A stretch of 64,000 nt of DNA from Clostridiales bacterium (GCA_015056325.1 SVGL01000010.1:40463-104462), one strand, 5' to 3'. Numbered from the stretch's first letter, positions 1 through 7,967 are shown. Program-made: numbers and translations. The notes: generated by a model not told the origin, from the letters alone.

Positions 1-95
1 AGGCTCATCACCAGGAGGCGGCCGTAGTGCCTGCGGGCGTGTTCCTTGCCGCGCTGGCGGAGATAGATATTCTGCATGGTGAGGGGATTTCTCAT
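1..95 (-). CDS. Partial gene, N-terminal 31 codons only
   Basis: An ATG on the minus strand at 95 follows an AAAGGA-type ribosome site 35 bases after the stop of the LytTR regulator gene. The visible product starts MRNPLTMQNIYLRQRGKEHA and runs off the window edge. The basic N-terminus could precede a membrane segment. A sensor kinase would be the usual partner of the upstream LytTR regulator, but nothing in these 31 residues proves it, so the function is left open. Confidence 0.55.
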   Translation of the reverse strand, partial: MRNPLTMQNIYLRQRGKEHARRHYGRLLVMS

Positions 96-129
96 GGGGC
101 GTCCTTTCTTGAGCGGGCGATGCACAGCA

Positions 130-885
130 TCACGTTGTGAACATCTTCTCCAGCTCTTCGTATTTTTCGTGGGTGATGAGGGCGTCCTGGTTGATGCCGC
201 TCAGGTGGACGATGTAGGTCCAGCGGCCGTAGGGGGTGATGTTGGAGATATGATTGAGGTTGATGATGTAGCTCTTGTGGCTGCGGAAGAACAGCGCCGG
301 ATCAAGCCGTGCTTCGGTCTCCGACAGGCTGTCGCCGGTGACATAGCGCCCGCCGCTGGCTGTGTAGAGCACGGTTGCCCGGTCCTCCCGCTGGATCAGC
401 ACGATGTCCTGCAGATTGAGGAAGGTCACGCCCTCCCGGTGGTGGAGCATCATGCGGCCGCCGGCGGCGGGGAGCTTGGCGGAAGTATGGGGCAGAGGCG
501 TCTCTTCCTGTTCCGGGCGGAGGCGGTCGCGGGCCTTTTCAAGGGTCTGTACCACCCGGCTGACCTTGAAGGGCTTGAGCAGGTAGTCAAAGGCGTAGAC
601 CTCAAAGGCGTCCCCCATGTACTGATCGTGGGCAGTGGCAAAGATGAGGATGATGGATGGATCCATATCCTGGATGACGCGGGCAGCCTCCACGCCGGTC
701 TTGCCGGGCATTTCCACATCCAGGAAGACAATCTGGGGGCGCAGCTGTTCCGCCAGCTGGATACATTCCAGCCCGTCCCTGGCTTCGCCCACCAGGTCAA
801 AGCCTTCTACCTTTTCGATGATTTTCCGCTCGATCTGACGCATCGCCTCGTTGTCATCGGCGATCAATACGCGAATTTTGTCCAT
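130..885 (-). CDS. LytTR-family response regulator
   Basis: This is a two-component response regulator of 251 residues that binds DNA through a LytTR domain. The receiver domain spans about residues 4-120, with the acidic pair D10-D11, phospho-acceptor D56 (FLDVEMPG) and conserved K104 (YLLKPF). The C-terminal half (about 145-250) has LytTR features: HHREGVTFLNLQDIVLIQRE and FFRSHKSYIINLNHI. The start was set at the ATG at 885, which has an AAGGAG site 8 bases upstream; an in-frame ATG at 924 would add 13 residues before the receiver and lacks a good site. A partial gene follows 34 bases downstream and may be its kinase. Such systems often control cell-surface or peptide-signalling genes; the target here is unknown. 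Confidence 0.9.
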   Translation of the reverse strand: MDKIRVLIADDNEAMRQIERKIIEKVEGFDLVGEARDGLECIQLAEQLRPQIVFLDVEMPGKTGVEAARVIQDMDPSIILIFATAHDQYMGDAFEVYAFDYLLKPFKVSRVVQTLEKARDRLRPEQEETPLPHTSAKLPAAGGRMMLHHREGVTFLNLQDIVLIQREDRATVLYTASGGRYVTGDSLSETEARLDPALFFRSHKSYIINLNHISNITPYGRWTYIVHLSGINQDALITHEKYEELEKMFTT

Positions 886-964
886 CCTTTGCGCTCCTTC
901 ATAGCTATCCCCTATATAATACACTAAAACAGGTCAAAATGTTTCACTTTCAGTGAAATTCATT

Positions 965-1000
965 GAAAAAAAGGAGCGGCTGCCAGTGAAGGGCCGCTCC
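965..1000 (-). terminator. Rho-independent terminator after the floA operon
   Basis: On the minus strand, GGAGCGGC (1000-993) pairs with GCCGCTCC (980-973) and is followed by a run of eight T residues. It lies just past the stop of the gene ending at 1019, closing the minus-strand nfeD-floA cluster. Confidence 0.85.
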
Positions 1001-1018
1001 GTGAGAAAGTGGGGACGT

Positions 1019-1468
1019 TTATCGGGCCTGACGCTGACAGGGCCGGGTGAGCACCTCCTGCATGACGAAGGCCTTGACCATGTTTTCGCCTGACCAGTCG
1101 AAGGTCATCCCAGGGGCGTCCTGGATAGGGTCGTCCGTAGTGCGGGTATGGGTCAGCTGCTCCTCATGGCAGGGATCCTTGCCTTCAGTGGAGGTGACGC
1201 CCAGGCTGCCGGGGGTATCGTGGGTATCGCAGTCCGGCTCGAAATGGGGGTGCACCGTGGGGACGATGACCGGGCTGGGGATATCCGTAATGGTCGTGGG
1301 AGGCAGCACGGTGGGTTGGGCGGGCTGCCACGGCTGAGGCGCTTCTGCCTTGGGGGCAGTACTCGCCTTGGGCCAGCTGCCGGCGGCCTGCTGCTTCTTC
1401 TTGTTGCTGGAGATCGCGCTGATAGCGCCGATCAGGATGACGATCAATGCTGGAAATAGGTCTTCCAA
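1019..1468 (-). CDS. Proline-rich single-pass membrane protein of unknown function
   Basis: This is a 149-residue protein with one N-terminal hydrophobic segment (about residues 4-19, LFPALIVILIGAISAI), a proline- and threonine-rich low-complexity middle, and a more ordered C-terminal tail (FDWSGENMVKAFVMQEVL). It begins with a TTG codon at 1468, chosen because a full AAAGGAGG site lies 7 bases upstream. It follows floA by about 40 bases on the same strand and precedes a terminator, so it is probably the last gene of the floA operon. I do not recognise a named family. The layout suggests a membrane-anchored protein with a short functional C-terminal helix, perhaps a FloA partner, but that is inference. 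Confidence 0.7.
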   Translation of the reverse strand: MEDLFPALIVILIGAISAISSNKKKQQAAGSWPKASTAPKAEAPQPWQPAQPTVLPPTTITDIPSPVIVPTVHPHFEPDCDTHDTPGSLGVTSTEGKDPCHEEQLTHTRTTDDPIQDAPGMTFDWSGENMVKAFVMQEVLTRPCQRQAR

Positions 1469-1508
1469 GTTGATCCCTCCTTTGGGACTTTAGCCCGTTG
1501 ATTCGGGA

Positions 1509-2501
1509 TTACTTCTTATCCGCCGGGGCGGCAGCGGGCTGGCTGGCCTTGGCAATGGAGTCGCGCATGGTGGTGTCGGCGATGGTGTTCTGCATCTGGT
1601 AGTAGTCCATCACGCCCAGCTTGCCGTCACGCAGGGCAGCAGCCATGGCGCGGGGCACCTCGGCCTCGGCCTCGACGACCTTGGCACGCATTTCCTGCAC
1701 GGCGGCCTTCATTTCCTGCTCGTGGGCAACGGCCATTGCGCGGCGTTCCTCAGCCTTGGCCTGGGCGATGCGGCGGTCAGCCTCAGCCTGATCCATGGCC
1801 AGCTGGGCGCCGATGTTGCGGCCCACGTCCACGTCAGCGATGTCGATGGAGAGGATCTCGTAAGCGGTGCCGGCGTCCAGGCCCTTGGCCAGCACGGTGC
1901 GGCTGATGGAGTCGGGGTTTTCCAGCACGGCCTTGTGGCTTTCAGCAGAGCCAACGGTGGTGACGATACCTTCGCCGACACGGGCTACGACGGTTTCCTC
2001 GCCAGCACCGCCCACCAGGCGGGAGATGTCGGTGCGCACGGTCACGCGGGCCTTGGCGCGCAGCTCGATACCGTCCTTGGCGATGGCGGCAACCACGGGG
2101 GTCTCGATGACCTTGGGGGTAACGCTCATCTGCACGGCGGCGAACACGTCACGGCCGGCCAGGTCGATGGCGCAGGCCTTCTCAAAGGGTAGATCGATAT
2201 TGGCGCGCTGGGCGGCGATCAGGGCGTTGACCACGCGGTCAATGTTACCGCCGGCCAGGAAGTGGGTTTCCAGCTGGCTGATGGTCAGCTTGAGGCCAGC
2301 TTTGGTGGCCTTGATCAGGGGATACACCAGGCGCTTGGGCTGGATGCGGCGGATCTTCATGCCGATCAGGGTGCCCCAGCTGACGTGTACGCCGGAAGCC
2401 AGGGCGCTGATCCACAGGCCAACGGGGACGAAGCTCAGGAAGATGCACAGGAGAATGAAAACCAGTGCGATGATGCCAACGATGTAGACGATAGGATCCA
2501 T
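1509..2501 (-). CDS. floA: Flotillin-like protein FloA
   Basis: This is a 330-residue FloA (YqfA) homologue. It is a membrane-anchored scaffold protein that assembles in functional membrane microdomains of Gram-positive bacteria. The N-terminus has a hydrophobic hairpin-like segment (about residues 5-30), followed by the family-typical stretch [20 protein letters not shown], an SPFH-like domain ([20 protein letters not shown]) and an Ala/Glu-rich helical tail (about 225-290) that should form coiled coil. Length matches the family. An NfeD-type gene lies upstream on the same strand, the usual pairing. The start codon is 5 bases after an AGGAGG-like site that itself sits right behind a family A structured repeat (2522-2605), so the element is part of the floA leader. 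Confidence 0.95.
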   Translation of the reverse strand: MDPIVYIVGIIALVFILLCIFLSFVPVGLWISALASGVHVSWGTLIGMKIRRIQPKRLVYPLIKATKAGLKLTISQLETHFLAGGNIDRVVNALIAAQRANIDLPFEKACAIDLAGRDVFAAVQMSVTPKVIETPVVAAIAKDGIELRAKARVTVRTDISRLVGGAGEETVVARVGEGIVTTVGSAESHKAVLENPDSISRTVLAKGLDAGTAYEILSIDIADVDVGRNIGAQLAMDQAEADRRIAQAKAEERRAMAVAHEQEMKAAVQEMRAKVVEAEAEVPRAMAAALRDGKLGVMDYYQMQNTIADTTMRDSIAKASQPAAAPADKK

Positions 2502-2521
2502 ACAATTTTCCTCCCTATATT

Positions 2522-2605
2522 TCGGCCATCACCGCAATTGCGGCGCTGGCTACACTTGATCATTGCAAGCAATGACCTGCGTTAGTCGGGCTCATGCCCG
2601 ACCAA
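2522..2605 (-). repeat. Family A structured repeat, copy 1 (floA leader)
   Basis: Read on the minus strand it has stem 1 GTCGGGC/GCCCGAC, the linker ACTAACGC, stem 2 TCATTGC-tt-GCAATGA, the linker AGTGTAGCCA, stem 3 CCGC-aatt-GCGG, and ends GATGGCCGAA. It lies between the NfeD gene and floA, and the floA ribosome site begins about 6 bases after it. Stem 2 is the base-swapped version of the stem in copy 4 (CCAATGC/GCATTGG). Confidence 0.85.
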
Positions 2606-2639
2606 CATTTCGATAAGGCCTGTGGCCTTATATCCTTGT

Positions 2640-3137
2640 TTACAGCGGCTTGACGAGGATCTTCGCGCCTTCGACCTTGACGATGCGCACCCTGGTGCCT
2701 GCGGGGATGTAGTCGCCCTCGGAGGACACGTTGAGGCGGACGCCCTCAAAATCAGCGATGCCGGCGGGGCGCAGCACAGTAGAGGCGACGCCCTCCTTGT
2801 CCATGAAGACCGCCAGATCCTGGGTGGAGCGGTAGCCGTCCTCATTGCTCTCGGTTTCCGAGTGCACCAGGCTGGACTTGCTCAGCCGGCCCGAGGTGAT
2901 TGATCTCAAACTTGTGGAAATGGCAATGGCCAGCACCAGCAGCACGATCAGCAGCATGGCCAGGGTGGCCACAGGGCCGTGTTCGAACCAGGTCATGACC
3001 AGGGTGATGACTTCCAGCACTGCGCCGGTGATGCCCGGCGCACCGAAGCCCGGCATGAACGCCTCCAGGATCAGCAGCCCGATGCCGATCACGAAGCAGA
3101 TGATGATCGGCAGGTTTGCAGCGATAAACTCTAACAT
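2640..3137 (-). CDS. NfeD-family membrane protein
   Basis: This is a 165-residue short-form NfeD protein without the protease domain. Hydrophobic segments at about residues 8-28, 32-50 and 56-78 are followed by a linker and a C-terminal OB-fold-like domain (about 105-165: GKEGVASTVLRPAGIADFEG-like, ending RVRIVKVEGAKILVKPL). NfeD proteins are paired with flotillins and are thought to work with them in membrane organisation. Here the gene is directly upstream of floA, 138 bases apart, with family A copy 1 in the gap. A sigma-A-type promoter lies at 3228-3256. Confidence 0.88.
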   Translation of the reverse strand: MLEFIAANLPIIICFVIGIGLLILEAFMPGFGAPGITGAVLEVITLVMTWFEHGPVATLAMLLIVLLVLAIAISTSLRSITSGRLSKSSLVHSETESNEDGYRSTQDLAVFMDKEGVASTVLRPAGIADFEGVRLNVSSEGDYIPAGTRVRIVKVEGAKILVKPL

Positions 3138-3227
3138 GGGAGTAACCTCCTTCGGGGGATACGGCCCCGCTTGTTTACGGCCTTAGCATACCATATGCAT
3201 GTCTTGCACGCAATGGGTTTTGCTTCA

Positions 3228-3256
3228 ATTATACATTTTGACGTCTCAAATGTCAG
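3228..3256 (-). promoter_or_regulatory. Predicted sigma-A promoter for the NfeD gene and floA
   Basis: On the minus strand CTGACA (3256-3251) is separated by 17 bases from TATAAT (3233-3228), about 90 bases upstream of the NfeD start. Confidence 0.65.
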
Positions 3257-3384
3257 GCCGGGCTGCCCCGGCGGGCGGCTCGCGATTGAGTTGACTTCTC
3301 CTTCATAGACCTACCGCGTGCGGGTTGGGTCTGATGGCGGAGTTGGACTTCCGCGCGCTCATCGCGCGGGCTGTGAAGTTGAAT
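3255..3384 (-). repeat. Family B repeat, copy 1
   Basis: Read on the minus strand it has the hairpin GCGCGATGAGCGC, then a variable region, then the box GTCAACTCAATCGCGA, then a GC-rich tail (GCCCGCCGGGGC) shared with copy 2. It fills most of the 257-base gap between the udg stop (3395) and the NfeD promoter. The start and end are approximate. Confidence 0.65.
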
Positions 3385-3394
3385 TCTTGTGAAG

Positions 3395-3979
3395 TTAAAA
3401 AAGGGACTTCAGCGCCTGCAGATCCCCGTCGTAGACCTCCTGCAGGCTGCGGTTGTAGATGATGCTTGCCGGGTGATAAAGGGGGAAAATGCAGAACTCG
3501 GCGGCCTGCTTCTCGTGCTTGACGGTGACAAGGGTCTCCTTGCCGTGCATGTCGCCGATGATGGCCTTGGGGCCGCACAGGGCCTTCAGGGCGAAGTTGC
3601 CCAGCGTCACGATCATCCGGGGTTGCACGAGGAGAATTTCCTCCATCAGGTAGGGCGTGAACAAGGCCAGCTCCTCCTTGTTCGGCGGGCGGTTGGACAC
3701 GCGGCCCTTGTCAGACACCTTCGTGGGGCGAATCTTCACCACATTGCTGATGTAGATGTCCTCCCGCTTCAGCTCTAACACCTGCAAAAAGCCATCCAGG
3801 TTCTTGCCCGCCTTGCCCACGAAGGGCCGGCCCTGCAGGCTTTCCTGCTCGCCGGGGGCCTCGCCGATGAGCATCACCGGGGGATGATTGGTATTGCCCT
3901 CGCCCAGGACGATGGGCTTTTCCTCCGCCGGCCAGAGAGACTGAAAGAAGCGGAGCATTTTCTGATTGAAGGATTGCAT
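3395..3979 (-). CDS. Family-4-like uracil-DNA glycosylase lacking the Fe-S cysteines
   Basis: This 194-residue protein removes uracil from DNA in base-excision repair, judged by the family-4 motifs GEAPGEQE (39-46) with GRPFVGKAG (50-58), and HPAS (169-172). Canonical family-4 enzymes carry a 4Fe-4S cluster held by four cysteines: two near the N-terminus, one in VKC and one about 15-25 residues later. Here the N-terminal pair is absent, VKC reads VKI (I83), and the fourth position is F107. The only cysteines are C135 and C163. The start is the ATG at 3979 with GGAGGG just upstream; an ATG at 3991 would overlap that site. The gene follows rnz by 14 bases on the same strand, so the two are probably co-transcribed. 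Confidence 0.85.
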   Translation of the reverse strand: MQSFNQKMLRFFQSLWPAEEKPIVLGEGNTNHPPVMLIGEAPGEQESLQGRPFVGKAGKNLDGFLQVLELKREDIYISNVVKIRPTKVSDKGRVSNRPPNKEELALFTPYLMEEILLVQPRMIVTLGNFALKALCGPKAIIGDMHGKETLVTVKHEKQAAEFCIFPLYHPASIIYNRSLQEVYDGDLQALKSLF

Positions 3980-3993
3980 ATTGCCCTCCATTT

Positions 3994-4896
3994 TTACGGA
4001 TATTGCAATGTGATGGTCATGCCGTCCACGGCGACGTCGGTATCCGGGAACACGTCACGCGCGTTGTCGATGAATTCCTCCGGAACCTCAATGCTGGTGG
4101 AGAAGTGGGTCAGCAGCAGGCGAGCGGCCTCCGCATCCCGGGCGAGGGCGGCGGCCTCGCGGTAGAGCATGTGGTGGTTTTTCACTGCCAGGGGGAGCTT
4201 TTCCTCTGCGCCGTACATCCCCTCCAGGATCATCAAGTCGCAGCGGAAGCCCTGGTCGGGGATTGCGTCCACGGGCCTGGTGTCCGTGGCATAGAGCACG
4301 GTGATGCCCTGGCGCGGCGCGCCCATCACGTCCTCCGGGCGGATGATATGGCCGTCCACCTCGGCGGTTTCGCCCCTTTGCAGCTGCTTCCACATCGGCA
4401 GCGGCACGTTCAGTGCGCGGGCCTTCTCCGGGTCGAAGGCGGCCTTGCGCGGCAGATGCAGCTTCCAGCCGAAGCAGGGCATGCCGTGATCCAGCGGGAA
4501 CGCCGTGATTTGCAAACCGATCAGCTCAAATTCAGTCTGTCCCGACAGCTCGTGAAGAATCACCGGAAATGTCAGCTGGGGCGCGATGACCCGCAGGCCA
4601 TTCACGATCTGCGTCAGCCCCACAGGGCCATAGATGTGCAGCGGCTCAGTCCGCATGGCCTTGGTCAGAGCCAGCAGCATACCTGGCAGTCCCGAGCAGT
4701 GATCCGCGTGGAAATGACTGATCAGGATGCCGTCGATGCACTGCATGCCCCAGCCGAGCTTCTGCACGCCCACCTGGGTGCCCTCGCCGCAGTCGATAAG
4801 GATGGAGCGGCCGTTCACGCGGGCATACAGGGCAGCAAGCGCACGGTCGGGCATGGGCATGGTGCCGCCGGTTCCAAGGGTGCACAGGTCGAGCAT
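3994..4896 (-). CDS. rnz: Ribonuclease Z
   Basis: This 300-residue metallo-beta-lactamase-fold endonuclease matures tRNA 3' ends. The zinc-binding motif HFHADH is at 61-66 (HxHxDH), with further metal ligands expected around residue 140 (DHGMPC) and in LYATDT. The late motif LLLTHFS near the C-terminus is also typical. Length fits the short bacterial form. The start at 4896 has GGAGG about 8 bases upstream. It is transcribed towards udg and is divergent from the TPP riboswitch/thiT unit. Confidence 0.93.
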   Translation of the reverse strand: MLDLCTLGTGGTMPMPDRALAALYARVNGRSILIDCGEGTQVGVQKLGWGMQCIDGILISHFHADHCSGLPGMLLALTKAMRTEPLHIYGPVGLTQIVNGLRVIAPQLTFPVILHELSGQTEFELIGLQITAFPLDHGMPCFGWKLHLPRKAAFDPEKARALNVPLPMWKQLQRGETAEVDGHIIRPEDVMGAPRQGITVLYATDTRPVDAIPDQGFRCDLMILEGMYGAEEKLPLAVKNHHMLYREAAALARDAEAARLLLTHFSTSIEVPEEFIDNARDVFPDTDVAVDGMTITLQYP

Positions 4897-4956
4897 GGGA
4901 AAAACCTCCTGAATGTGTTGCCGCTTTTATTCGATGAACATGGCGGAAAATCCTGC

Positions 4957-4985
4957 TTGACATACGCTGCAGGCCGGCGTATAAT
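4957..4985 (+). promoter_or_regulatory. Sigma-A promoter for thiT
   Basis: TTGACA (4957-4962), a 17-base spacer and TATAAT (4980-4985) lie just upstream of the TPP aptamer. Confidence 0.88.
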
Positions 4986-5005
4986 GATGTTGAAAATCGC
5001 ATCCA

Positions 5006-5104
5006 CCGCTGGGGGTGCGGCAGGGGGCAATGTCCACCTGCTGCTGAGAGAGCGAAAGCTCGACCCTTGGAACCTGTGTAGGTCATCCTACCGTAGGGAA
5101 GCGG
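5006..5104 (+). ncRNA. TPP riboswitch (THI element)
   Basis: This aptamer senses thiamine pyrophosphate and controls thiT. The conserved blocks are all visible: GGGGGTGC at 5010-5018, CTGAGAGAG at 5044-5052, ACCCTTGGAACCTG at 5063-5076, and CGTAGGGAAGC at 5092-5102. P1 can be drawn from CCGCT (5006-5010) and AGCGG (5100-5104). A terminator hairpin at 5175-5198 follows, implying transcription termination when TPP is bound. Confidence 0.95.
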
Positions 5105-5174
5105 CGCCGCATCGCGGCATTTCTTCACGAAACCTGGCCAGGCGTGAAAAAGTGCTTCGGACGGCAACTGCTTT

Positions 5175-5198
5175 CCCGCGTACAACACGCGGGTTTTT
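5175..5198 (+). terminator. Riboswitch expression-platform terminator
   Basis: CCCGCGT (5175-5181) pairs with ACGCGGG (5187-5193), followed by TTTTT. It lies between the TPP aptamer and thiT. Confidence 0.85.
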
Positions 5199-5268
5199 CA
5201 TTTGCGCAGGCTCCGCCTGTTTTACAGGAGAAGTCTGAAATGGGTGCGTCGCAAAGGAGGATTTTTCC

Positions 5269-5928
5269 ATGAATGAATTCCTGACCAACATGTTTGGCGA
5301 TCTGACCGAGCTTCCCTGGTGGGGCTGGCTGGTCGTGGCGCTGCTGCTCATCGGCGGCGCGGTGGCCTTCGCGAAGGCTCGCGGCAGCCAGAAGGTCATC
5401 TGGAACGCCCGGATGCTGGCAGTGGGTGCAATGTGCATTGCGCTCTCCAGTGTGCTGAGTAACATCAAGCTTTTCTCCATGGCTGCGGGCGGCTCGGTGA
5501 CGGCAGCGTCCATGCTGCCGATCATGCTCTTTGCCTTCGTGTACGGGCCTGTTCCGGGCCTGACGGTGGGCTTTGTGCATGGCTTGCTGCAGTTTCTGAT
5601 GGGCGGCTGGTTCCTCAACGTCTGGCAGATGCTGCTGGAGTACCCCATCGCCTTTGGCGTACTGGGCCTGGCAGGTCTGACGTGGAAGATGAAGAATCAG
5701 CATGCAGGCCTGATCATCGGTGTTTTGATCGCCTGCGCGGCGCGCTGGTTCTGCTCCACGCTGGCGGGCATCGTCTTCTGGGGCGACTTCACCAACGGTA
5801 CATGGGCGGCGATCACCTATTCCATTGGCTACAACGCATCCTACATGGTGCCTGAGTGCATCATCTGCGCTGCATTGGGCCTGTTGATGGGCAAGCGCCT
5901 GGTGTCAGAACTCCGCAAAGTAAAATGA
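5269..5928 (+). CDS. thiT: Energy-coupled thiamine transporter ThiT
   Basis: This is the thiamine-binding S component of an ECF transporter, an integral membrane protein that works with a shared EcfT/EcfA module encoded elsewhere. It has 219 residues with about six hydrophobic segments plus an extra N-terminal one (residues 19-34). The region RMLAVGAMCIALSSVLSNIKLFSM matches the amphipathic and first-helix region of ThiT, and LPIMLFAFVYGPVPGLTVGF and MPLAYPIAF-like segments (LLEYPIAFGVLGLAGL) support the assignment. An AAAGGAGG site precedes the start. The upstream TPP riboswitch gives independent support for thiamine as substrate. Confidence 0.94.
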   Translation: MNEFLTNMFGDLTELPWWGWLVVALLLIGGAVAFAKARGSQKVIWNARMLAVGAMCIALSSVLSNIKLFSMAAGGSVTAASMLPIMLFAFVYGPVPGLTVGFVHGLLQFLMGGWFLNVWQMLLEYPIAFGVLGLAGLTWKMKNQHAGLIIGVLIACAARWFCSTLAGIVFWGDFTNGTWAAITYSIGYNASYMVPECIICAALGLLMGKRLVSELRKVK

Positions 5929-5934
5929 TGTCCG

Positions 5935-5965
5935 GCGGCTTTCTCAAAAAGAGGAAGCCGCTTTT
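5935..5965 (+). terminator. Terminator after thiT
   Basis: GCGGCTTTCTC (5935-5945) pairs with GAGGAAGCCGC (5951-5961), followed by TTTT. Confidence 0.85.
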
Positions 5966-5968
5966 CTG

Positions 5969-5997
5969 TTGCCATCGGGCCGAAAATCTGCTACAAT
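5969..5997 (+). promoter_or_regulatory. Sigma-A promoter for the YfbR-like gene
   Basis: TTGCCA (5969-5974), a 17-base spacer and TACAAT (5992-5997), 36 bases before the start codon. Confidence 0.75.
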
Positions 5998-6032
5998 AGT
6001 CCGGCAAACACGAAGAAGAAGGAGCAATCCTC

Positions 6033-6623
6033 ATGAAGCACCACTTTTTTGCCTACGTCAGCCGTCTTCGCTATATCCGCCGCTGGGGCCTGATGCGCTC
6101 GGTTATGCCGGAGAACGATGCTGAGCATTCCCTGCAGGTGGCGATGATCGCCCATGCGCTGGCCATTATCGGCCGGGATACCTATGGCCGCGAGGTCAAC
6201 CCCGAGCATGTGCTGGCCCTGGGCGTGTATCATGATGTCAGCGAGGTCATCACCGGCGATATGCCCACCCCTGTCAAGTACCAGACTGACGAGCTGCGCC
6301 GTTCCTACAAGGACGTAGAGCGCATGGCCAACGAGCGCCTGCTGTCCATGCTGCCGGATGGGATGCGTCCCGCTTACATTCCGTATTTGAGCGTCCCCGA
6401 GGATTATGACCGCCAGCTGATCAAGGCGGCGGATTCCATCAGTGCATATTTGAAGTGCCTGGAGGAAAAGCGCGCCGGCAACCGGGAATTCGACGCGGCA
6501 GGGGAGTCCATCCGCAAGGGTCTCAGCCAGATCGAGCTGCCCGAGGTGCAGGATTTCATCCGGGAGTTCATCCCCTCCTTCGAACTGTCGCTGGATGAGC
6601 TGAATCAGCCGACGGGCCGATAA
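6033..6623 (+). CDS. yfbR: HD-domain 5'-deoxynucleotidase, YfbR type
   Basis: This 196-residue cytosolic enzyme is predicted to dephosphorylate deoxyribonucleoside 5'-monophosphates. The YfbR signature is present: RWGLMRSVMPENDAEHSLQ (about 18-36, containing the first metal-binding His), YHDVSEVITGDMPTPVKY (about 69-86, the HD pair) and KAADSISAYLKC (the distal Asp). Length is close to the E. coli enzyme. It is a single-gene unit with its own promoter and a hairpin (6647-6675) behind it. Confidence 0.9.
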   Translation: MKHHFFAYVSRLRYIRRWGLMRSVMPENDAEHSLQVAMIAHALAIIGRDTYGREVNPEHVLALGVYHDVSEVITGDMPTPVKYQTDELRRSYKDVERMANERLLSMLPDGMRPAYIPYLSVPEDYDRQLIKAADSISAYLKCLEEKRAGNREFDAAGESIRKGLSQIELPEVQDFIREFIPSFELSLDELNQPTGR

Positions 6624-6646
6624 GTCGTCTGACTCGCCCATAGGGA

Positions 6647-6675
6647 AAGCCGCCTCCCCTATGAAGGGGCGGCTT
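6647..6675 (+). terminator. Probable terminator after the YfbR-like gene
   Basis: AAGCCGCC (6647-6654) pairs with GGCGGCTT (6668-6675), with only a short T-poor tail, so termination may be weak. Confidence 0.55.
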
Positions 6676-6689
6676 GGTTACCCGGACTC

Positions 6690-6735
6690 CACTTTCAGGG
6701 GAGATGTCGCCGTAAGATGACTGAGGGGTTGTAAC
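6690..6735 (+). repeat. Intergenic repeat fragment related to 13018-13062
   Basis: The stretch GGGGAGATGTCGCCGTAAG followed by GACTGAGGGGTT resembles 13018-13062 (GGGGAACTGTCGCCGCAAGG, then GACGGAGAGGTT). Both lie between genes and look like decayed copies of one short dispersed repeat. Confidence 0.45.
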
Positions 6736-6751
6736 AAATCAACCTGTTATA

Positions 6752-6780
6752 TTGCATTTTTCGGCAACACACGCTATAAT
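6752..6780 (+). promoter_or_regulatory. Sigma-A promoter for the LCP gene
   Basis: TTGCAT (6752-6757), a 17-base spacer and TATAAT (6775-6780), 32 bases upstream of the start codon. Confidence 0.82.
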
Positions 6781-6812
6781 GTAGAGGATACCTCAAAAAG
6801 GAGGAACCCGGA

Positions 6813-7967
6813 ATGAATGTGATGAAGCGCCTGATGGCCTTTATGCTGATGGTCTGCATGCTGCTGCCTATGGCCGTGTGGGCCGAGGAGAACGAGGCAG
6901 AGGATACCTTTGCGGACTTCGGCGAAGAGATCGTGATCGACACGGAGGACGCCCAGTCCGCCGAAGAGGAGGAAGAGGAAATCTACATCCCCGAGGAGGA
7001 CGAGGAGCTTGCCGCTGCGGTGGAGATCCTTGACGCGGAGATTGACGAATCTGTCGATCCCACCAAGCTCGACCTCAATGAGAACCTGCCTGATAACGTG
7101 GTCAATATCCTGCTGGTGGGCATCGACGGCCGCTCGAAGGAGATTGAAAAGGGCACCCAGCATGGCGATGTGCAGATCATCGTGTCCATCAACAAGGATG
7201 AGGGCACCATCAAGCTCACCAGCGTCCTGCGCGACCTGTATGTCACCATCCCTGGCTACAAGTCTAAGAACCGCATCAACGTGGCTTACCAGCGCGGCGG
7301 CGGTCAGCTGGCCATGCGCACGATGAATAACCTGCTGGAGCTGAACATCCAGCATTATGTGGTCATCAACTTCTATGGCCTGGCGTCTATCATTGACAGC
7401 CTGGGCGGCATCGACATTGAGCTGACCAAGGCAGAAGCCGGCGCCATCAACACATACATTAAGAAGAACCTCAAAAAGGGCGGCTACGACAGCCAGGAAA
7501 AGGGCTACGAGCGCCAGGATCTGAAGAAGGTCAACGGTGTACAGCACCTGGACGGCATCCAGGCGGTGATGTATGCCCGCCTGCGCTCCATCGACAATGA
7601 CTTCAAGCGCTCAGAGCGTCAGCGCCATCTGCTGGAGCTGCTGCTGGGCAAGGTGCTGGAGGGCGGCCTGGACATGAACAAGCTTCTGGGCCTGCTGGAG
7701 ACCTGCCTGCCCTATGCGGAGACCAACATGTCCGCGATGGACATGGTTTCCCTGGCGATGGGCGTGCTCCGCTCGGATATCCTCAAGAAGCTGGAGAGCG
7801 GCGAGCCTCTGCTGCAGCAGAACCGCATCCCCATGGATGAGACCTGGAAGTACTACACCACCGACGGCGGCGCATCTGTGGTCTCTTTCCGCACCACCAA
7901 GCGCCAGCAGGAGAATGTGGAGGCCATCCACCAGTTCATCTACGGCGAGTACATTCCTGCGAAGTAA
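6813..7967 (+). CDS. LytR-CpsA-Psr (LCP) family protein with cleavable signal peptide
   Basis: LCP proteins transfer undecaprenyl-linked glycopolymers onto peptidoglycan outside the cell. This 384-residue protein begins with a signal peptide ending AVWA-E (cleavage after about residue 24) rather than the usual uncleaved anchor. A strongly acidic stretch follows (about residues 25-75, many runs of Glu). The LCP core starts at NVVNILLVGIDGRSKE. Conserved Arg/Asp positions are in TSVLRDLYVTIPG, KNRINVAYQRGG and YARLRSIDNDFKRSERQR. The ribosome site is AAAGGAGG. It is monocistronic with its own promoter. The missing membrane anchor implies either release to the wall or retention through the acidic segment. 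Confidence 0.9.
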   Translation: MNVMKRLMAFMLMVCMLLPMAVWAEENEAEDTFADFGEEIVIDTEDAQSAEEEEEEIYIPEEDEELAAAVEILDAEIDESVDPTKLDLNENLPDNVVNILLVGIDGRSKEIEKGTQHGDVQIIVSINKDEGTIKLTSVLRDLYVTIPGYKSKNRINVAYQRGGGQLAMRTMNNLLELNIQHYVVINFYGLASIIDSLGGIDIELTKAEAGAINTYIKKNLKKGGYDSQEKGYERQDLKKVNGVQHLDGIQAVMYARLRSIDNDFKRSERQRHLLELLLGKVLEGGLDMNKLLGLLETCLPYAETNMSAMDMVSLAMGVLRSDILKKLESGEPLLQQNRIPMDETWKYYTTDGGASVVSFRTTKRQQENVEAIHQFIYGEYIPAK

